Source: an uncultured Saprospiraceae bacterium (GTDB lineage: Bacteria > Bacteroidota > Bacteroidia > Chitinophagales > Saprospiraceae). From it: a stretch of 64,000 nt of DNA. The notes beneath the pieces were generated by a model that made no database searches, was not told where the DNA came from, and saw only the letters and a program-made list of their open reading frames with translations. This document shows, piece by piece, positions 26,565 through 35,279 of this stretch. The position numbers and the translations under genes were made by a program. Every line of letters begins with the position of its first letter. Position 1 is the first letter of the stretch. The DNA is taken from contig CALFWZ010000048.1 in NCBI GenBank assembly GCA_937928405.1, positions 1 to 64,000 of the forward strand, given 5' to 3'.

Positions 26565-29000
26565 TTACATCCTAATAAAACTCCCTCCAAAAGATTTCCC
26601 CGCATCACTTTTCACGATCAAAAAATAAGCTCCACGAGTTAAGGCACTGACATCCATCGTATTTCTAGTTATTTTTTTTGAAAAAACAAGCTGGCCAATG
26701 GTGTTGTAAACCTGAACTTCCGCTCCGCGCTCTAAGGGCAACCAATCATCAGATCCTTCAAATTTTAAAACTGAATTTGTTGGATTAGGAAAAATCTTTA
26801 AAGGTCTTAAGGGCGGTTCTACGATCGAAGTCCACACGATGGAATCAACCAATTCGACCCAAAGTTGTGGGCCTATTTGCCAAAGAAGATCGGGGTTTCC
26901 ATCACTATTAATATCTTCCATACCTTGTAAATAACGATCTTGTAAAACTTGCACTTCCCAAGGATTTGTGGTTTCTGCTAAGACCAAAAAAGTACTATCA
27001 TTACGGCTATTTTGAAAATCTGCTGGACTATATAATAGGTCGGGCAAACCATCTAGATTATAGTCTAGGGAATAAGCTGTCCGGGTGTTAAAGGATAAAT
27101 TTGCGTTACCCATAACCGTACTGCCCGTTCCATCTGGATCTATTTTTAGCAAATTTCCATTAGAGGTATAAATGTAAGGGGAATCATCATCTAAGCTTTT
27201 TGCCACCCTGCCTGATACCGTGTGGGTGGAATCGAGTTGGCCTTGCCCATCATTCATATAAATCCGGGTCGAGTTAATAGAGATAAAAGAAATGGCTAAA
27301 TCAGGCAGACCATCTGCATTGGGATCAATAATATTCCAGACTTCCGATCTGGCTCCAACGATTTCATTTTCTATAAATTGGGTGCCATCTTGATTTAAGA
27401 AAAGGATAAATCGTTCGTTCTCACCTAAACCACCAGCTGCCGCAAAATCAACAAACCCATTGTTATCAAAATCACCTACATCAATTTTAAAACAGAGATT
27501 CATCGAATCTGCCAAATTAACTGGAGCGGAAAAAGTGCTATCAACTTGGCCATAGCAAATTTGCAACGGGTTAGCTTCTACCGGTAAGGCATATACTAGA
27601 TCTAAAATATTGTCATTGTTGAAATCAGCACTGGCCATTGCCGTAAAAAACGGAAGCTCTGGTAGATCAAAACCATATGTGGAATATTCTTGAAAACTAT
27701 CATTATCAAACTCTGCGGCTACCAATTCCAAATCACTACTGATGGCTAACTCCCGCTTCCCATCCATATCTGCATCTAGGAAGGTTATGCGGTGATAGTA
27801 AGGCGGTTCCAAAATCACCGGAGGAGTAACCGTAGCTTTGGTTTTTTCAACCCTAAAATCAATTCCATCAAAACTAAAATAGTAAAAGAAAGGTTCTACC
27901 ACTCCTTGTTCACAGATCACGGTGCCATTTGGCCAAGAAGGATGGTGGGTAAAAAACATACTGGAAGGGTCGTTGCGTTGTGGAAAGTTAAAAACTTCAA
28001 AGGTTTGATTCTGGTTGTTTTTGCAAAAGTAAACAGTATCATAGGTAAAGGCGATTAAATCATCATAGCCATCTTTATTTAGATCGTACGGTATAATACT
28101 GCTTTCGTTAAATTGGGGCGTTGGTAAAGATAGTTCGAAAATAGCTGCTTCATCCGCACTCATTAAATTAGATTTTATTCTAAAAGAAAGCGGGGTTCCG
28201 TTTATCGTATTGCCGATAAGGTCCAGTATTCCATCGCCATCAAAGTCACCAAAGTTTCGGGGCGTAACAAACTCTCGAGTCTCGTAGCTATTAAAAACAA
28301 AATCGCCTTCGTTGATATAGATAATATGGACAATGGTATCCGATCCGGGAAAAAAATCCACCTGTGCAGAAAAATCCAACATTCCATCTCCATTCAAGTC
28401 TCTGATGATGGTTTGAGGATTAGGAACTCCAGGTAAGTTCGGAGGAATAATCGCATAGGTTTCTCCAGTAGCTCCGTCCATGATCAAGTAATCATCTCCC
28501 TGTCGATAGTAGGCGTCGGTAATTTCATCCTCATTAAATTTTCCAAAATATAAGCTGGTGTTTTCTGGGAAAATCGCTGGAAAACCAATTGGCGTATACT
28601 GAATGGTATCTTCCACATTATCAAAAACATAGATCGTATTAATCCAAGGTTGTTGCGATGCGTCCGTATTTTGCATGGAAAAATCAATATCTCCATCTGA
28701 ATCTACATCCGTCAATTGACCTCTAGAAAATCTTTTGTCTTCTACAAAATTAACTGGTTGCATATTCATATTTAATCGTCCGTCTTCGATTCGAGCATAG
28801 CCCACTTGAAAAACACTCCTCGATCCTACCGCAATATCCGCAATGGAATCTCCATTGAGATCCGCTGCCTGAATGATTCCTCTGCCTACTTCGGTATACG
28901 AAGGGTTACCAAAAGTTGCTTGTGAAAAATAGGTCAGTGGACGATTTTGGGCGAAAAGACAAGTGCTTAAAAGGAGAAGGAGTAGGGGTAGAAATCGCAT
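26565..29000 (-). CDS. FG-GAP/VCBS-repeat T9SS type A surface protein
   Basis: 811 residues. The signal peptide is MRFLPLLLLLLSTCLFAQ. Many calcium-loop repeats of the type 'D-x-D-G-D-G/N-x-D-x-x' follow (for example DLNGDSIADIAVG, DVDSDGDIDF, DFDGDGILDLIG, DFNNDNILDLVY, DSNGDPNADGLPDLAIS-like loops) across about 30-720, forming an integrin-like FG-GAP propeller. The last 75 residues (FPNPTNSVLKFEG to FIRM) are a type A T9SS sorting domain. It is likely secreted and binds Ca2+ and a partner at the surface; the ligand is unknown. Confidence 0.88.
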   Translation of the reverse strand: MRFLPLLLLLLSTCLFAQNRPLTYFSQATFGNPSYTEVGRGIIQAADLNGDSIADIAVGSRSVFQVGYARIEDGRLNMNMQPVNFVEDKRFSRGQLTDVDSDGDIDFSMQNTDASQQPWINTIYVFDNVEDTIQYTPIGFPAIFPENTSLYFGKFNEDEITDAYYRQGDDYLIMDGATGETYAIIPPNLPGVPNPQTIIRDLNGDGMLDFSAQVDFFPGSDTIVHIIYINEGDFVFNSYETREFVTPRNFGDFDGDGILDLIGNTINGTPLSFRIKSNLMSADEAAIFELSLPTPQFNESSIIPYDLNKDGYDDLIAFTYDTVYFCKNNQNQTFEVFNFPQRNDPSSMFFTHHPSWPNGTVICEQGVVEPFFYYFSFDGIDFRVEKTKATVTPPVILEPPYYHRITFLDADMDGKRELAISSDLELVAAEFDNDSFQEYSTYGFDLPELPFFTAMASADFNNDNILDLVYALPVEANPLQICYGQVDSTFSAPVNLADSMNLCFKIDVGDFDNNGFVDFAAAGGLGENERFILFLNQDGTQFIENEIVGARSEVWNIIDPNADGLPDLAISFISINSTRIYMNDGQGQLDSTHTVSGRVAKSLDDDSPYIYTSNGNLLKIDPDGTGSTVMGNANLSFNTRTAYSLDYNLDGLPDLLYSPADFQNSRNDSTFLVLAETTNPWEVQVLQDRYLQGMEDINSDGNPDLLWQIGPQLWVELVDSIVWTSIVEPPLRPLKIFPNPTNSVLKFEGSDDWLPLERGAEVQVYNTIGQLVFSKKITRNTMDVSALTRGAYFLIVKSDAGKSFGGSFIRM

Positions 29001-29448
29001 AGCTAATATTTTTTATAAAGGTAGAAAAATCTAGGAACTATTGAAGTTGTTTAATAATTTGAAATGAAGCTGAGGAACGGAGATTTGAGTATAACCGTTA
29101 TGAACAATCCCCCTTAGCCATCACGCCACAAGCTACAACGAAAAATAAAAGATTTAAAAAAAGCCAAAGAGTTTGTTTACACGTCCCGTGTAGATACAGC
29201 TCTACAAGCAAATAATAGAAAAAAGCATACAAACAAGACGCTGATGGAAGTAAAACATCTTACCCCATTTCCTATCTAGACCTCAGAACAAATCAGTAAT
29301 CCGCACATTAAAAAATCCGCTCCGATAATACAACTTACACCTTCCCCTAATCAAAAGAAGTGTTGTTGCTCGATAACACGTCACGTGTATATACGAAAAT
29401 TTATACAAATATTTCCTATTTAAATTTGGAGATCTAAACGATTGGACC
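29001..29448. other. Intergenic region left of the island, with a third TACACGT-type palindrome
   Basis: No gene is seen here. Positions 29175-29197 (GTTTACACGTCCCGTGTAGATAC) resemble segments in both recQ-tail copies (29372-29394 and 32926-32948). From about 29327 the sequence is homologous to the DNA downstream of intact recQ. Confidence 0.5.
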
Positions 29449-29515
29449 TTACCCATTCCTTTCAATATAAGCCATCGCATAATCCACTTTCTCCGGCTCC
29501 ATTCTACCGTCTAAA
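29327..29515 (-). repeat. Direct repeat A: copy of recQ 3' end and downstream DNA
   Basis: This stretch aligns with 32882-33067 in the same orientation over about 188 bp, with roughly one difference in six or seven and a single 1-bp gap by eye. It starts at AATACAACTTACACC and ends at ATTCTACC. The two copies bracket the TIR/ABC island. Confidence 0.85.
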
Positions 29516-29565
29516 GGTTCAACCTCGGAAATCGCTCGTTTACATATTCAGGTGTGGATGTATAA
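29449..29565 (-). pseudogene. recQ 3'-terminal remnant
   Basis: Read leftward from about 29515, the DNA encodes LDGRMEPEKVDYAMAYIERNG and then a stop; intact RecQ ends LDGRMGPEKVDYAMAYIERNG. Further upstream, traces match RecQ 'KRLISKTE' (here KRAISEVE) and 'LYASG' (here LYTST), with a frameshift and an internal loss of about 75 bp. It is a decayed extra copy of the RecQ C-terminus with no upstream part. Confidence 0.8.
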
Positions 29566-29597
29566 AGAACTATTAATTAGGATACCTTCTTTTTTTG

Positions 29598-29646
29598 AAG
29601 CCGATTATAACCGTTATTTAATGGTTGTAATCGGTTAGTTTTTTGG
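29598..29646 (+). terminator. Orphan terminator-like hairpin inside the island
   Basis: The arms CCGATTATAACC and GGTTGTAATCGG pair over 12 bp with one G-T pair and are followed by TTAGTTTTTT. No rightward gene ends here, so it is probably left over from a lost gene or belongs to the element boundary. Confidence 0.6.
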
Positions 29647-29908
29647 TGTGTAAATGTCAATGGAATACTAAGAGATTTATACCTCTTTGCAAGAAGTGAG
29701 TGCTAGATTTTTAACATTACTTTTGGATGATATGGTGGAAAATGGTAATTTAGTGTAGAGATAAGCGATATGTATGAAATAGTGGGTGGGAGGTGTGGAT
29801 ATGGGGTGTTCCATGGAAACAAAACAAACTTTTGGATTCATATATTAATTGAAACAAAATTGTAAACTTATTATCAAATGGAGAAATTCTATTTTTTAGG
29901 ATATACAT
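29647..29908. other. AT-rich island segment without a gene
   Basis: Between the orphan hairpin and the TIR remnant there is very AT-rich sequence with stops in all frames. A TTTTG at about 29831 could be part of a promoter, but no matching TAnnTTTG is at the right distance. Confidence 0.35.
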
Positions 29909-30387
29909 ATGTCATCTATAACTACTAATTTAAAATTCATAGCTTTTATTTCTTATAAGCATGCTGACTTGGGGAGAAGGCATGCTGTTGCCTTAGAAAC
30001 TGCGCTAAAACGTTACGCTAAACCATTACTCTCTCCCTGTCAAAATTTTTAGAGATGAAAATATGGTACCAGATAATGACTTGTCCAAATTAATTACTAA
30101 TGGTTTAGAATAATCAGAATACCTAATATTTATTGCAGAAAAAAGAGCCGCATCTTCTAAATGGTGTTGCGATGAATTAGAATACTGGTGTAACACTTTA
30201 GGGAGAAAATAGCAGTTATAAAATAAAAAAATTAAAGAATGATGACTTAGAAAGGTTATTTATAATGGCCATGCATGAATCCATTAAACCACTGGTTGGA
30301 ATCAGAGGTGCAGTAGATAGACTTCTAAGAAGTTTTGAAAAAGGAAAGTCTAGTATAAGATATACTGAAAAGGAAAGTGTATATTAA
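29909..30387 (+). pseudogene. TIR-domain protein gene, frameshifted and interrupted
   Basis: ATG 29909 opens a TIR domain: FIAFISYKHADLGRRHAVALE, then ALKRYAKPLL, and stops at 30050. In another frame from 30033 it continues LPVKIFRDENMVPDNDLSKLI, reaches an in-frame TAA, and resumes SEYLIFIAEKRAASSKWCCDELEYW before TAG at 30210. A third frame carries a further 50 or so codons to TAA 30385. The pattern 'FISY.H..D...A..L...L..FAKP...LPVKIFRDE..L......L...I..L..SEY.I...S..AA.S.W...ELEYW' is that of bacterial TIR effectors, which often degrade NAD+ in defence systems. At least two frameshifts or stops make it non-functional as written. Confidence 0.85.
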
Positions 30388-30415
30388 TAAAAAATAAACT
30401 GACATAATTTGTCAT

Positions 30416-31702
30416 ATGGAACTAATTAATAACAGAATAAAAGAGATAAAGAATTCTATAGCTAATGGCGATATAGAACAGGCAGTAATTAAGCTAACCT
30501 TTTTGACAGAAGATTTCGCTAACAACTTTCATGAACAAGCAATCTTACTTCAAGGAGAGTATAGACGATTAAAAAAGAAAATAATTATTCAAGGCTATTC
30601 TGATAATGTCAGAAATATCGAAAACGAAATAGCTAGAAGAGCTTTATTAATGGCAGGCGAAATTGAGGGAAACATTCAAACAGAATCTACATTCAGTAAA
30701 ACCATTAAAAGAAAAATCACTAATGATAGAATAATATTTTATGATGAAATTTCTTCTCCAACCCAAGAAAAAATGCTATTTGTTAAAGGTGAAAAAATTG
30801 AAAAGAAGTTTAACAGCTTTCATTTGAAACCTATTGATTTTGACTTGAAGAGTGGTGAAATCACTACAGTAACAGGCGTTAATGGAAGTGGGAAAAGTAC
30901 TTTGTTGAAGATTATAGCTGGACAATTAAAAAATACTGAAGGAAAATTAGCTTTCTTTTTTGATAACCAAAATAGTTGGCGTACAATAAAAAAAAACATT
31001 GGTTATCTTCCGCAATTACATGTAACTCCACCCAGAATTAAGACAAAAAACTTACTCAATTATACTGCAAAAATGTATAGGATCCCTAAACTTATCATAC
31101 CGAAATTAATCAATGAATACCTTATTAGACTTGGGCTACAAAATGAAGCTGATAAATACTTATCAGAATTATCACAAGGATTTCGTCTTCGGGTAGAATT
31201 AGTAAGAATTCTAATGTTAAGACCTAAAATACTAATCCTGGATGAGCCTCTAGCTAATTTAGATTTTATCACAAGGCATATTTTTATTGACGATATACGA
31301 AATTTTACAAATTCAATTAGCTACCCATTAACAACTATAATATCATCGCATAATATAGAAGACATAGAAATTGTTTCTGACAATTATATCATCTTAGATT
31401 CAGGAAAAACTTTATTTTCAGGTTCAAAGAAAAAATTTAAATCGCTGATAGAAAATAATATTTTTGAGTTAGTTACTGATGAAGACATAAATAAACTAAC
31501 CAAACAGTTAACGAAACTTTCCAAAACTATAAAACTACATCAGTTTGGTACTTTCCAAATAATTGAGACTAAACAGTCAATTAACCTACAAAAATTATTA
31601 GATGTTTTAAGCCAGGGAGATATAAAAATAAAGCATATTCAAGAAGTATCTTTAAATAGTAAGTCTCTATTAGTAAAAAATTACATTGATAAATTTAAAT
31701 AA
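30416..31702 (+). CDS. ABC ATPase with N-terminal effector-associated-like domain (EAD11-like)
   Basis: 428 residues. Residues 1-85 are helical and match the pattern I know for effector-associated domain 11: a first helix with 'IKNSIANGDIEQAVIKL', then 'HEQAILLQGEYRRLKKKIIIQG', then 'NIENEIARRALLMAGEI'. EADs are adaptor domains of prokaryotic conflict systems. Residues 120-345 are a complete ABC ATPase: Walker A GVNGSGKST (154-162), Q-loop Gln 200, signature LSQGF (252-256, instead of LSGGQ), Walker B ILILDE (272-277), D-loop NLD and H-loop His 312. A 90-residue C-terminal region follows. Its stop is 6 bp before the membrane-protein start, so the two form an operon. The DNA is much more AT-rich than the neighbouring core genes. 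Confidence 0.8.
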   Translation: MELINNRIKEIKNSIANGDIEQAVIKLTFLTEDFANNFHEQAILLQGEYRRLKKKIIIQGYSDNVRNIENEIARRALLMAGEIEGNIQTESTFSKTIKRKITNDRIIFYDEISSPTQEKMLFVKGEKIEKKFNSFHLKPIDFDLKSGEITTVTGVNGSGKSTLLKIIAGQLKNTEGKLAFFFDNQNSWRTIKKNIGYLPQLHVTPPRIKTKNLLNYTAKMYRIPKLIIPKLINEYLIRLGLQNEADKYLSELSQGFRLRVELVRILMLRPKILILDEPLANLDFITRHIFIDDIRNFTNSISYPLTTIISSHNIEDIEIVSDNYIILDSGKTLFSGSKKKFKSLIENNIFELVTDEDINKLTKQLTKLSKTIKLHQFGTFQIIETKQSINLQKLLDVLSQGDIKIKHIQEVSLNSKSLLVKNYIDKFK

Positions 31703-31708
31703 TTAGTC

Positions 31709-32824
31709 TTGGAAAAACTATTGAACCTAATAGAAAAAAAATATACGAAATGTATAATCAAATTTAAGGAGAAAATTGCTTTAAACCTTCCTCTATCATG
31801 GAGCAGAGGACATTTTGACATTTTCTTTAAAGGTTTTATACTTTCAACTTTTATATCTTTAATATTCATTGGAATAATTGCGATTAGATCTACTGAAATT
31901 TATGAAATTCCCGAACATACTTATAACTTCACAAGAGTAGTAGTATTTTGTACCTTCTCAGTAGTATTTTATTTTATTTACTTCCTAAAAGTGATTAATT
32001 GGAGGCCAAAAGCAGCTTATTTCAATTCCGAATTGTTTAATATTGTTGAGGAGACTAAAAGTAATATTACAAAAGTCATTCTTTGTTTGATAATCTCATT
32101 AATTTTTATAATAACAGATTGTATTACGAAAAGAAACTTTGTTTTAATAGATGAACAAACAACAATCAAAAACGATTTTATAAATCAAATTTCTTCTTCT
32201 ATTAACTTTGAGTTTTTTTACTTAACTACAAAAGAAAATAAAAGTAGAGAAGCTGCAATATCTATATTACAAGATTCTGCAATGCTCGCTATTAATAATA
32301 GGTATCCAAACCTAATTAATAAAATTACAATCAAAGAAATTATATCTGATACATTGTTAAAGGATACAACCAAGCTTATCGAATGGTTTTTATATTCAAA
32401 ATATTATCTCGGCAAAGAAGTTAGGTCTATAGTTCTTGATAATAAATATTCCAATATATTCAGATTAAGTACAGAAGAATGGTCAAGATACTCGAACTCT
32501 ATTGTTGACATAAAATTAAATGAAATAAAAAACAATATGGATTTTAACATAGCATATCCAATATTTATTACAATAATATTTTTGCCTACGCTTATTTTTT
32601 TCTCAAATTTAGATGGCAATAAGTATCTAGATAATAAGAATACAGTGAAAGATTTTCACGTTATTTTCGCTAGTATTATGATCAGTTTTATAATATTATA
32701 TATAATTATTTTTGAATATCAATCATTGTTAAAAGGGTTAATTGTTTATACATTAGAATACATGTTTATATTTCCTTTATTATCAAAAAGGTTAGCTGAT
32801 CTAGGTGCTATTCCAAATGAATAG
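31709..32824 (+). CDS. Six-helix membrane protein, partner of the EAD-like ABC ATPase
   Basis: 371 residues from TTG 31709, only 6 bp after the ATPase stop; no ATG lies near enough. Hydrophobic segments are at about 41-59, 76-95, 122-138, 281-299, 316-335 and 343-358. Between helices 3 and 4 is a 140-residue soluble domain, probably periplasmic by even spacing. Position and topology suggest the membrane half of an ABC-type complex, but I recognise no permease family and no coupling-helix motif. With the ATPase and the TIR remnant it makes a compact candidate conflict locus. Confidence 0.7.
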   Translation: MEKLLNLIEKKYTKCIIKFKEKIALNLPLSWSRGHFDIFFKGFILSTFISLIFIGIIAIRSTEIYEIPEHTYNFTRVVVFCTFSVVFYFIYFLKVINWRPKAAYFNSELFNIVEETKSNITKVILCLIISLIFIITDCITKRNFVLIDEQTTIKNDFINQISSSINFEFFYLTTKENKSREAAISILQDSAMLAINNRYPNLINKITIKEIISDTLLKDTTKLIEWFLYSKYYLGKEVRSIVLDNKYSNIFRLSTEEWSRYSNSIVDIKLNEIKNNMDFNIAYPIFITIIFLPTLIFFSNLDGNKYLDNKNTVKDFHVIFASIMISFIILYIIIFEYQSLLKGLIVYTLEYMFIFPLLSKRLADLGAIPNE

Positions 32825-32881
32825 CATTTTAATCATTAGATAAGTTAAAAACGACCACCAATGAAAAATACCCCCTTTGAC

Positions 32882-33067
32882 AATACAACTTACACCTTCC
32901 TCTATTCAAAAAAACGTCGTCGCTCGTTTACACGTCACGTGTAGATACGAAAACTTGTACAAATATTTCCTATTTAAATTTAGAGATCTAAACTATTGGG
33001 TACTACCCATTCCTTTCAATATAAGCCATTGCATAATCCACCTTCTCCGGTCCCATTCTACCATCCA
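32882..33067 (-). repeat. Direct repeat B: end of intact recQ and its downstream DNA
   Basis: This is the intact-side partner of the repeat at 29327-29515. It includes the last 22 or so codons of recQ and 120 bp beyond the stop, with the palindrome TACACGT-C-ACGTGTA at 32929-32943. Confidence 0.85.
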
Positions 33068-35153
33068 ACGCCGCGATCACATCCTTTCTTCTAATCGGAT
33101 CCGGTAAATTTTCCATGAGTTCCAAAATCTGTTTGAGTTCCGTCTTCGAAATCAATCTTTTTAATTCTACGTCCGCACCGCTGGCATAAAGATGGGCCAA
33201 GCGACTACTCACTTCTTCGGGCGTTAATTTTTGTAGCATGGCAATTTCTACGATGGGAAGTCCACGTTTTAGCAATTGAATCATCGCCGTGGATTGTTCA
33301 TCCAAGGAAGGGGCGACGTTCAGTTTACCACCGCCTTGCGCTGCTTGATAGCGAGCAATGGCTCGCATAAAGATCGGACCATATTGTTCCATTTTTACAT
33401 CACCGACACCGCTGATCTCCCGAAAGTCAACTTCTGTAACCGGAAGCTCCGCAGCCATCTCTTGTAAGGTCGCATCGGAAAAAACAATATACGGAGGAAT
33501 TCCTTTTTTACGTGCCAAGTCTTTACGTAATTGTCGTAAGACCTTAAATAAATCATTCTTAACGCGATTTCGTTTTTTCTCAACTTTGACTTCTCGTTTG
33601 CTTTTTTCTCGACGTTCTTTTACTTCCGCCATTCTGGCCAGTTGGATTTTTTTCTTACCAAACAAAACCCGTTGTGCTTCTTCCGTTAGCCGAAGGACAT
33701 GGTGATGATCGTAGGCAATTTCCAATAAGCCGAGATTGATAATTTGTTGGATTAAGTATTGCCAATCTCGACTACTTATATCTGCTCCTGCGCCATAGGT
33801 TTTGATTTTGTCATATCCGCGCTCTAGCACTTCTCGTCGGCGAGATCCTCGCAAAATATCAATCAGTAAATTTACGCCGATCCGTTCTTTGGCTCGGGCT
33901 ACCGCAGATAATGCTTTTTGTGCAATGATGGTTCCGTCAAAAAGGCTGGGAGGATTTTTACAGATATCACAGTTGCCACAATTCTCGCCGAGATTTTCAC
34001 TAAAATAATTGAGTAATATTTTTCTACGACAGATCAACGCTTCGGCGTACTGCTGCATCCGTTCGAGTTTCGCTAGCTGAATACTTTCTTGCTCGCTGAC
34101 ATTTTTTTCGATGATATCTCGTAAGGTCATCACATCACTATAAGAATAAAACAACAAGGTATCGGCTGGTGCGCCGTCTCGTCCTGCTCGTCCAATTTCT
34201 TGATAATAACCTTCTAAATTTTTTGGTAAATTATAATGAATCACCCAACGTACATTTGATTTATCGATGCCCATTCCGAAAGCAATGGTCGCACAGACGA
34301 TAGGAATTTTATCATTAATAAAATCCGTCTGAACACTATTTCGTTCGCGACTGGTCATTCCGGCGTGGTAATAATCCGCGTGGTATCCGGCACCAGATAA
34401 TTTACGAGCCAGCGATTCACAACCTTTCCGACTTAGACAGTAAATGATCCCAGAGGTATTTCTTCTTTTACGAACAAACTGGACAATCTGCTCGTAGCGT
34501 TTTTGTCCCGGACTCACGGTTAAACTAAGATTGGGACGATCAAAAGACGAGATAAAAACATGTGGATTTTCTAGTCCTAATTGTGCGGTAATATCTCGAC
34601 GGGTAATCTTATCGGCCGTTGCGGTGAGGGCGATGACGGGAATATCTGGAAAGGTCTTTTTTAAGAATTTCATCTGCGTATATTCCGGACGAAAATCATG
34701 TCCCCAAGAGGAAATACAATGCGCCTCATCAATCGCAAAAAGATTAACCGCGCCTTGTCGCAGAATGGGTAGAAAATTGGGAGAAAGCATCTTTTCGGGC
34801 GAGACGTAGAGTAGTTTAATTTCGCCATGATAAATTTCATTCTCGATGGTTGTTTGCTCGTCGAGCGTTTGAGAACTGTTTAGAAAGGCAGCTGAAATTC
34901 CGTTGGCCTTAAGTCCTTCTACCTGATCTTTCATTAAAGAGATCAAAGGCGATACCACCACCGCCATTCCCTCCATTGTAATGGCTGGAATTTGAAAACA
35001 CATCGACTTTCCTCCACCCGTCGGCATCAACACCAATGTATCTCTTTTGTCATATACGCCCTGAATAATTTCTTCCTGTCCAGGACGAAAATTATCGTAT
35101 CCAAAATATTTTTTGAGTGCGATACGAGCTTGATCAAGTTGAGCGGTGGCCAT
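33003..35153 (-). CDS. recQ: ATP-dependent DNA helicase RecQ
   Basis: 716 residues. The SF2 helicase core has Walker A MPTGGGKS (about 43-50), DEAHCISSWGHDFRP (about 139-153) and 'ALTATAD'. The second RecA domain has 'GIDKSNVRWVIHYNLPKNLEGYYQEIGRAGRDG'. Then come the RecQ zinc site (CxxxxxxxxxxxxxxxxxCGNCDIC, about 375-405), a winged helix, an HRDC domain (about 530-600) and a C-terminal HTH-type extension. It unwinds DNA 3' to 5' in recombination and replication repair. The last codons are duplicated 3.5 kb away (29449-29515). Confidence 0.95.
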   Translation of the reverse strand: MATAQLDQARIALKKYFGYDNFRPGQEEIIQGVYDKRDTLVLMPTGGGKSMCFQIPAITMEGMAVVVSPLISLMKDQVEGLKANGISAAFLNSSQTLDEQTTIENEIYHGEIKLLYVSPEKMLSPNFLPILRQGAVNLFAIDEAHCISSWGHDFRPEYTQMKFLKKTFPDIPVIALTATADKITRRDITAQLGLENPHVFISSFDRPNLSLTVSPGQKRYEQIVQFVRKRRNTSGIIYCLSRKGCESLARKLSGAGYHADYYHAGMTSRERNSVQTDFINDKIPIVCATIAFGMGIDKSNVRWVIHYNLPKNLEGYYQEIGRAGRDGAPADTLLFYSYSDVMTLRDIIEKNVSEQESIQLAKLERMQQYAEALICRRKILLNYFSENLGENCGNCDICKNPPSLFDGTIIAQKALSAVARAKERIGVNLLIDILRGSRRREVLERGYDKIKTYGAGADISSRDWQYLIQQIINLGLLEIAYDHHHVLRLTEEAQRVLFGKKKIQLARMAEVKERREKSKREVKVEKKRNRVKNDLFKVLRQLRKDLARKKGIPPYIVFSDATLQEMAAELPVTEVDFREISGVGDVKMEQYGPIFMRAIARYQAAQGGGKLNVAPSLDEQSTAMIQLLKRGLPIVEIAMLQKLTPEEVSSRLAHLYASGADVELKRLISKTELKQILELMENLPDPIRRKDVIAALDGRMGPEKVDYAMAYIERNG

Positions 35154-35165
35154 AGATTAATAGTC

Positions 35166-35225
35166 TAGAATAAAGTCTAATGATGGTAATTCCCAAAATA
35201 AAGTTGGGAGATCTCCACAAATTTA
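35166..35225 (-). promoter_or_regulatory. Leader and possible promoter of recQ
   Basis: On the minus strand TAAATTTG (forward 35218-35225) matches the -7 box, 65 bp before the recQ ATG. The leader then contains a TCCCAA...TTGGGA dyad (35191-35209) and the 14-bp motif TAGAATAAAGTCTA (35166-35179), just ahead of the start codon. Confidence 0.4.
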
Positions 35226-35279
35226 AACAAAATGTGGGAAAATAGGAAAATTTAAGAATTTGCCGCTGAAGTATTTTGA

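Noticed and set aside
29283-29480. 65-codon minus-strand frame
   Set aside because: It is a wrong-frame reading of the recQ 3' remnant and its downstream DNA.
29909-30387. A working TIR effector gene
   Set aside because: Frame shifts near 30033 and after 30200, and in-frame stops at about 30111 and 30210, break the domain. Called a pseudogene unless these are sequencing errors.
32877-33107. 76-codon plus-strand frame
   Set aside because: It is antisense to the end of recQ and spans its downstream repeat; no conserved features.
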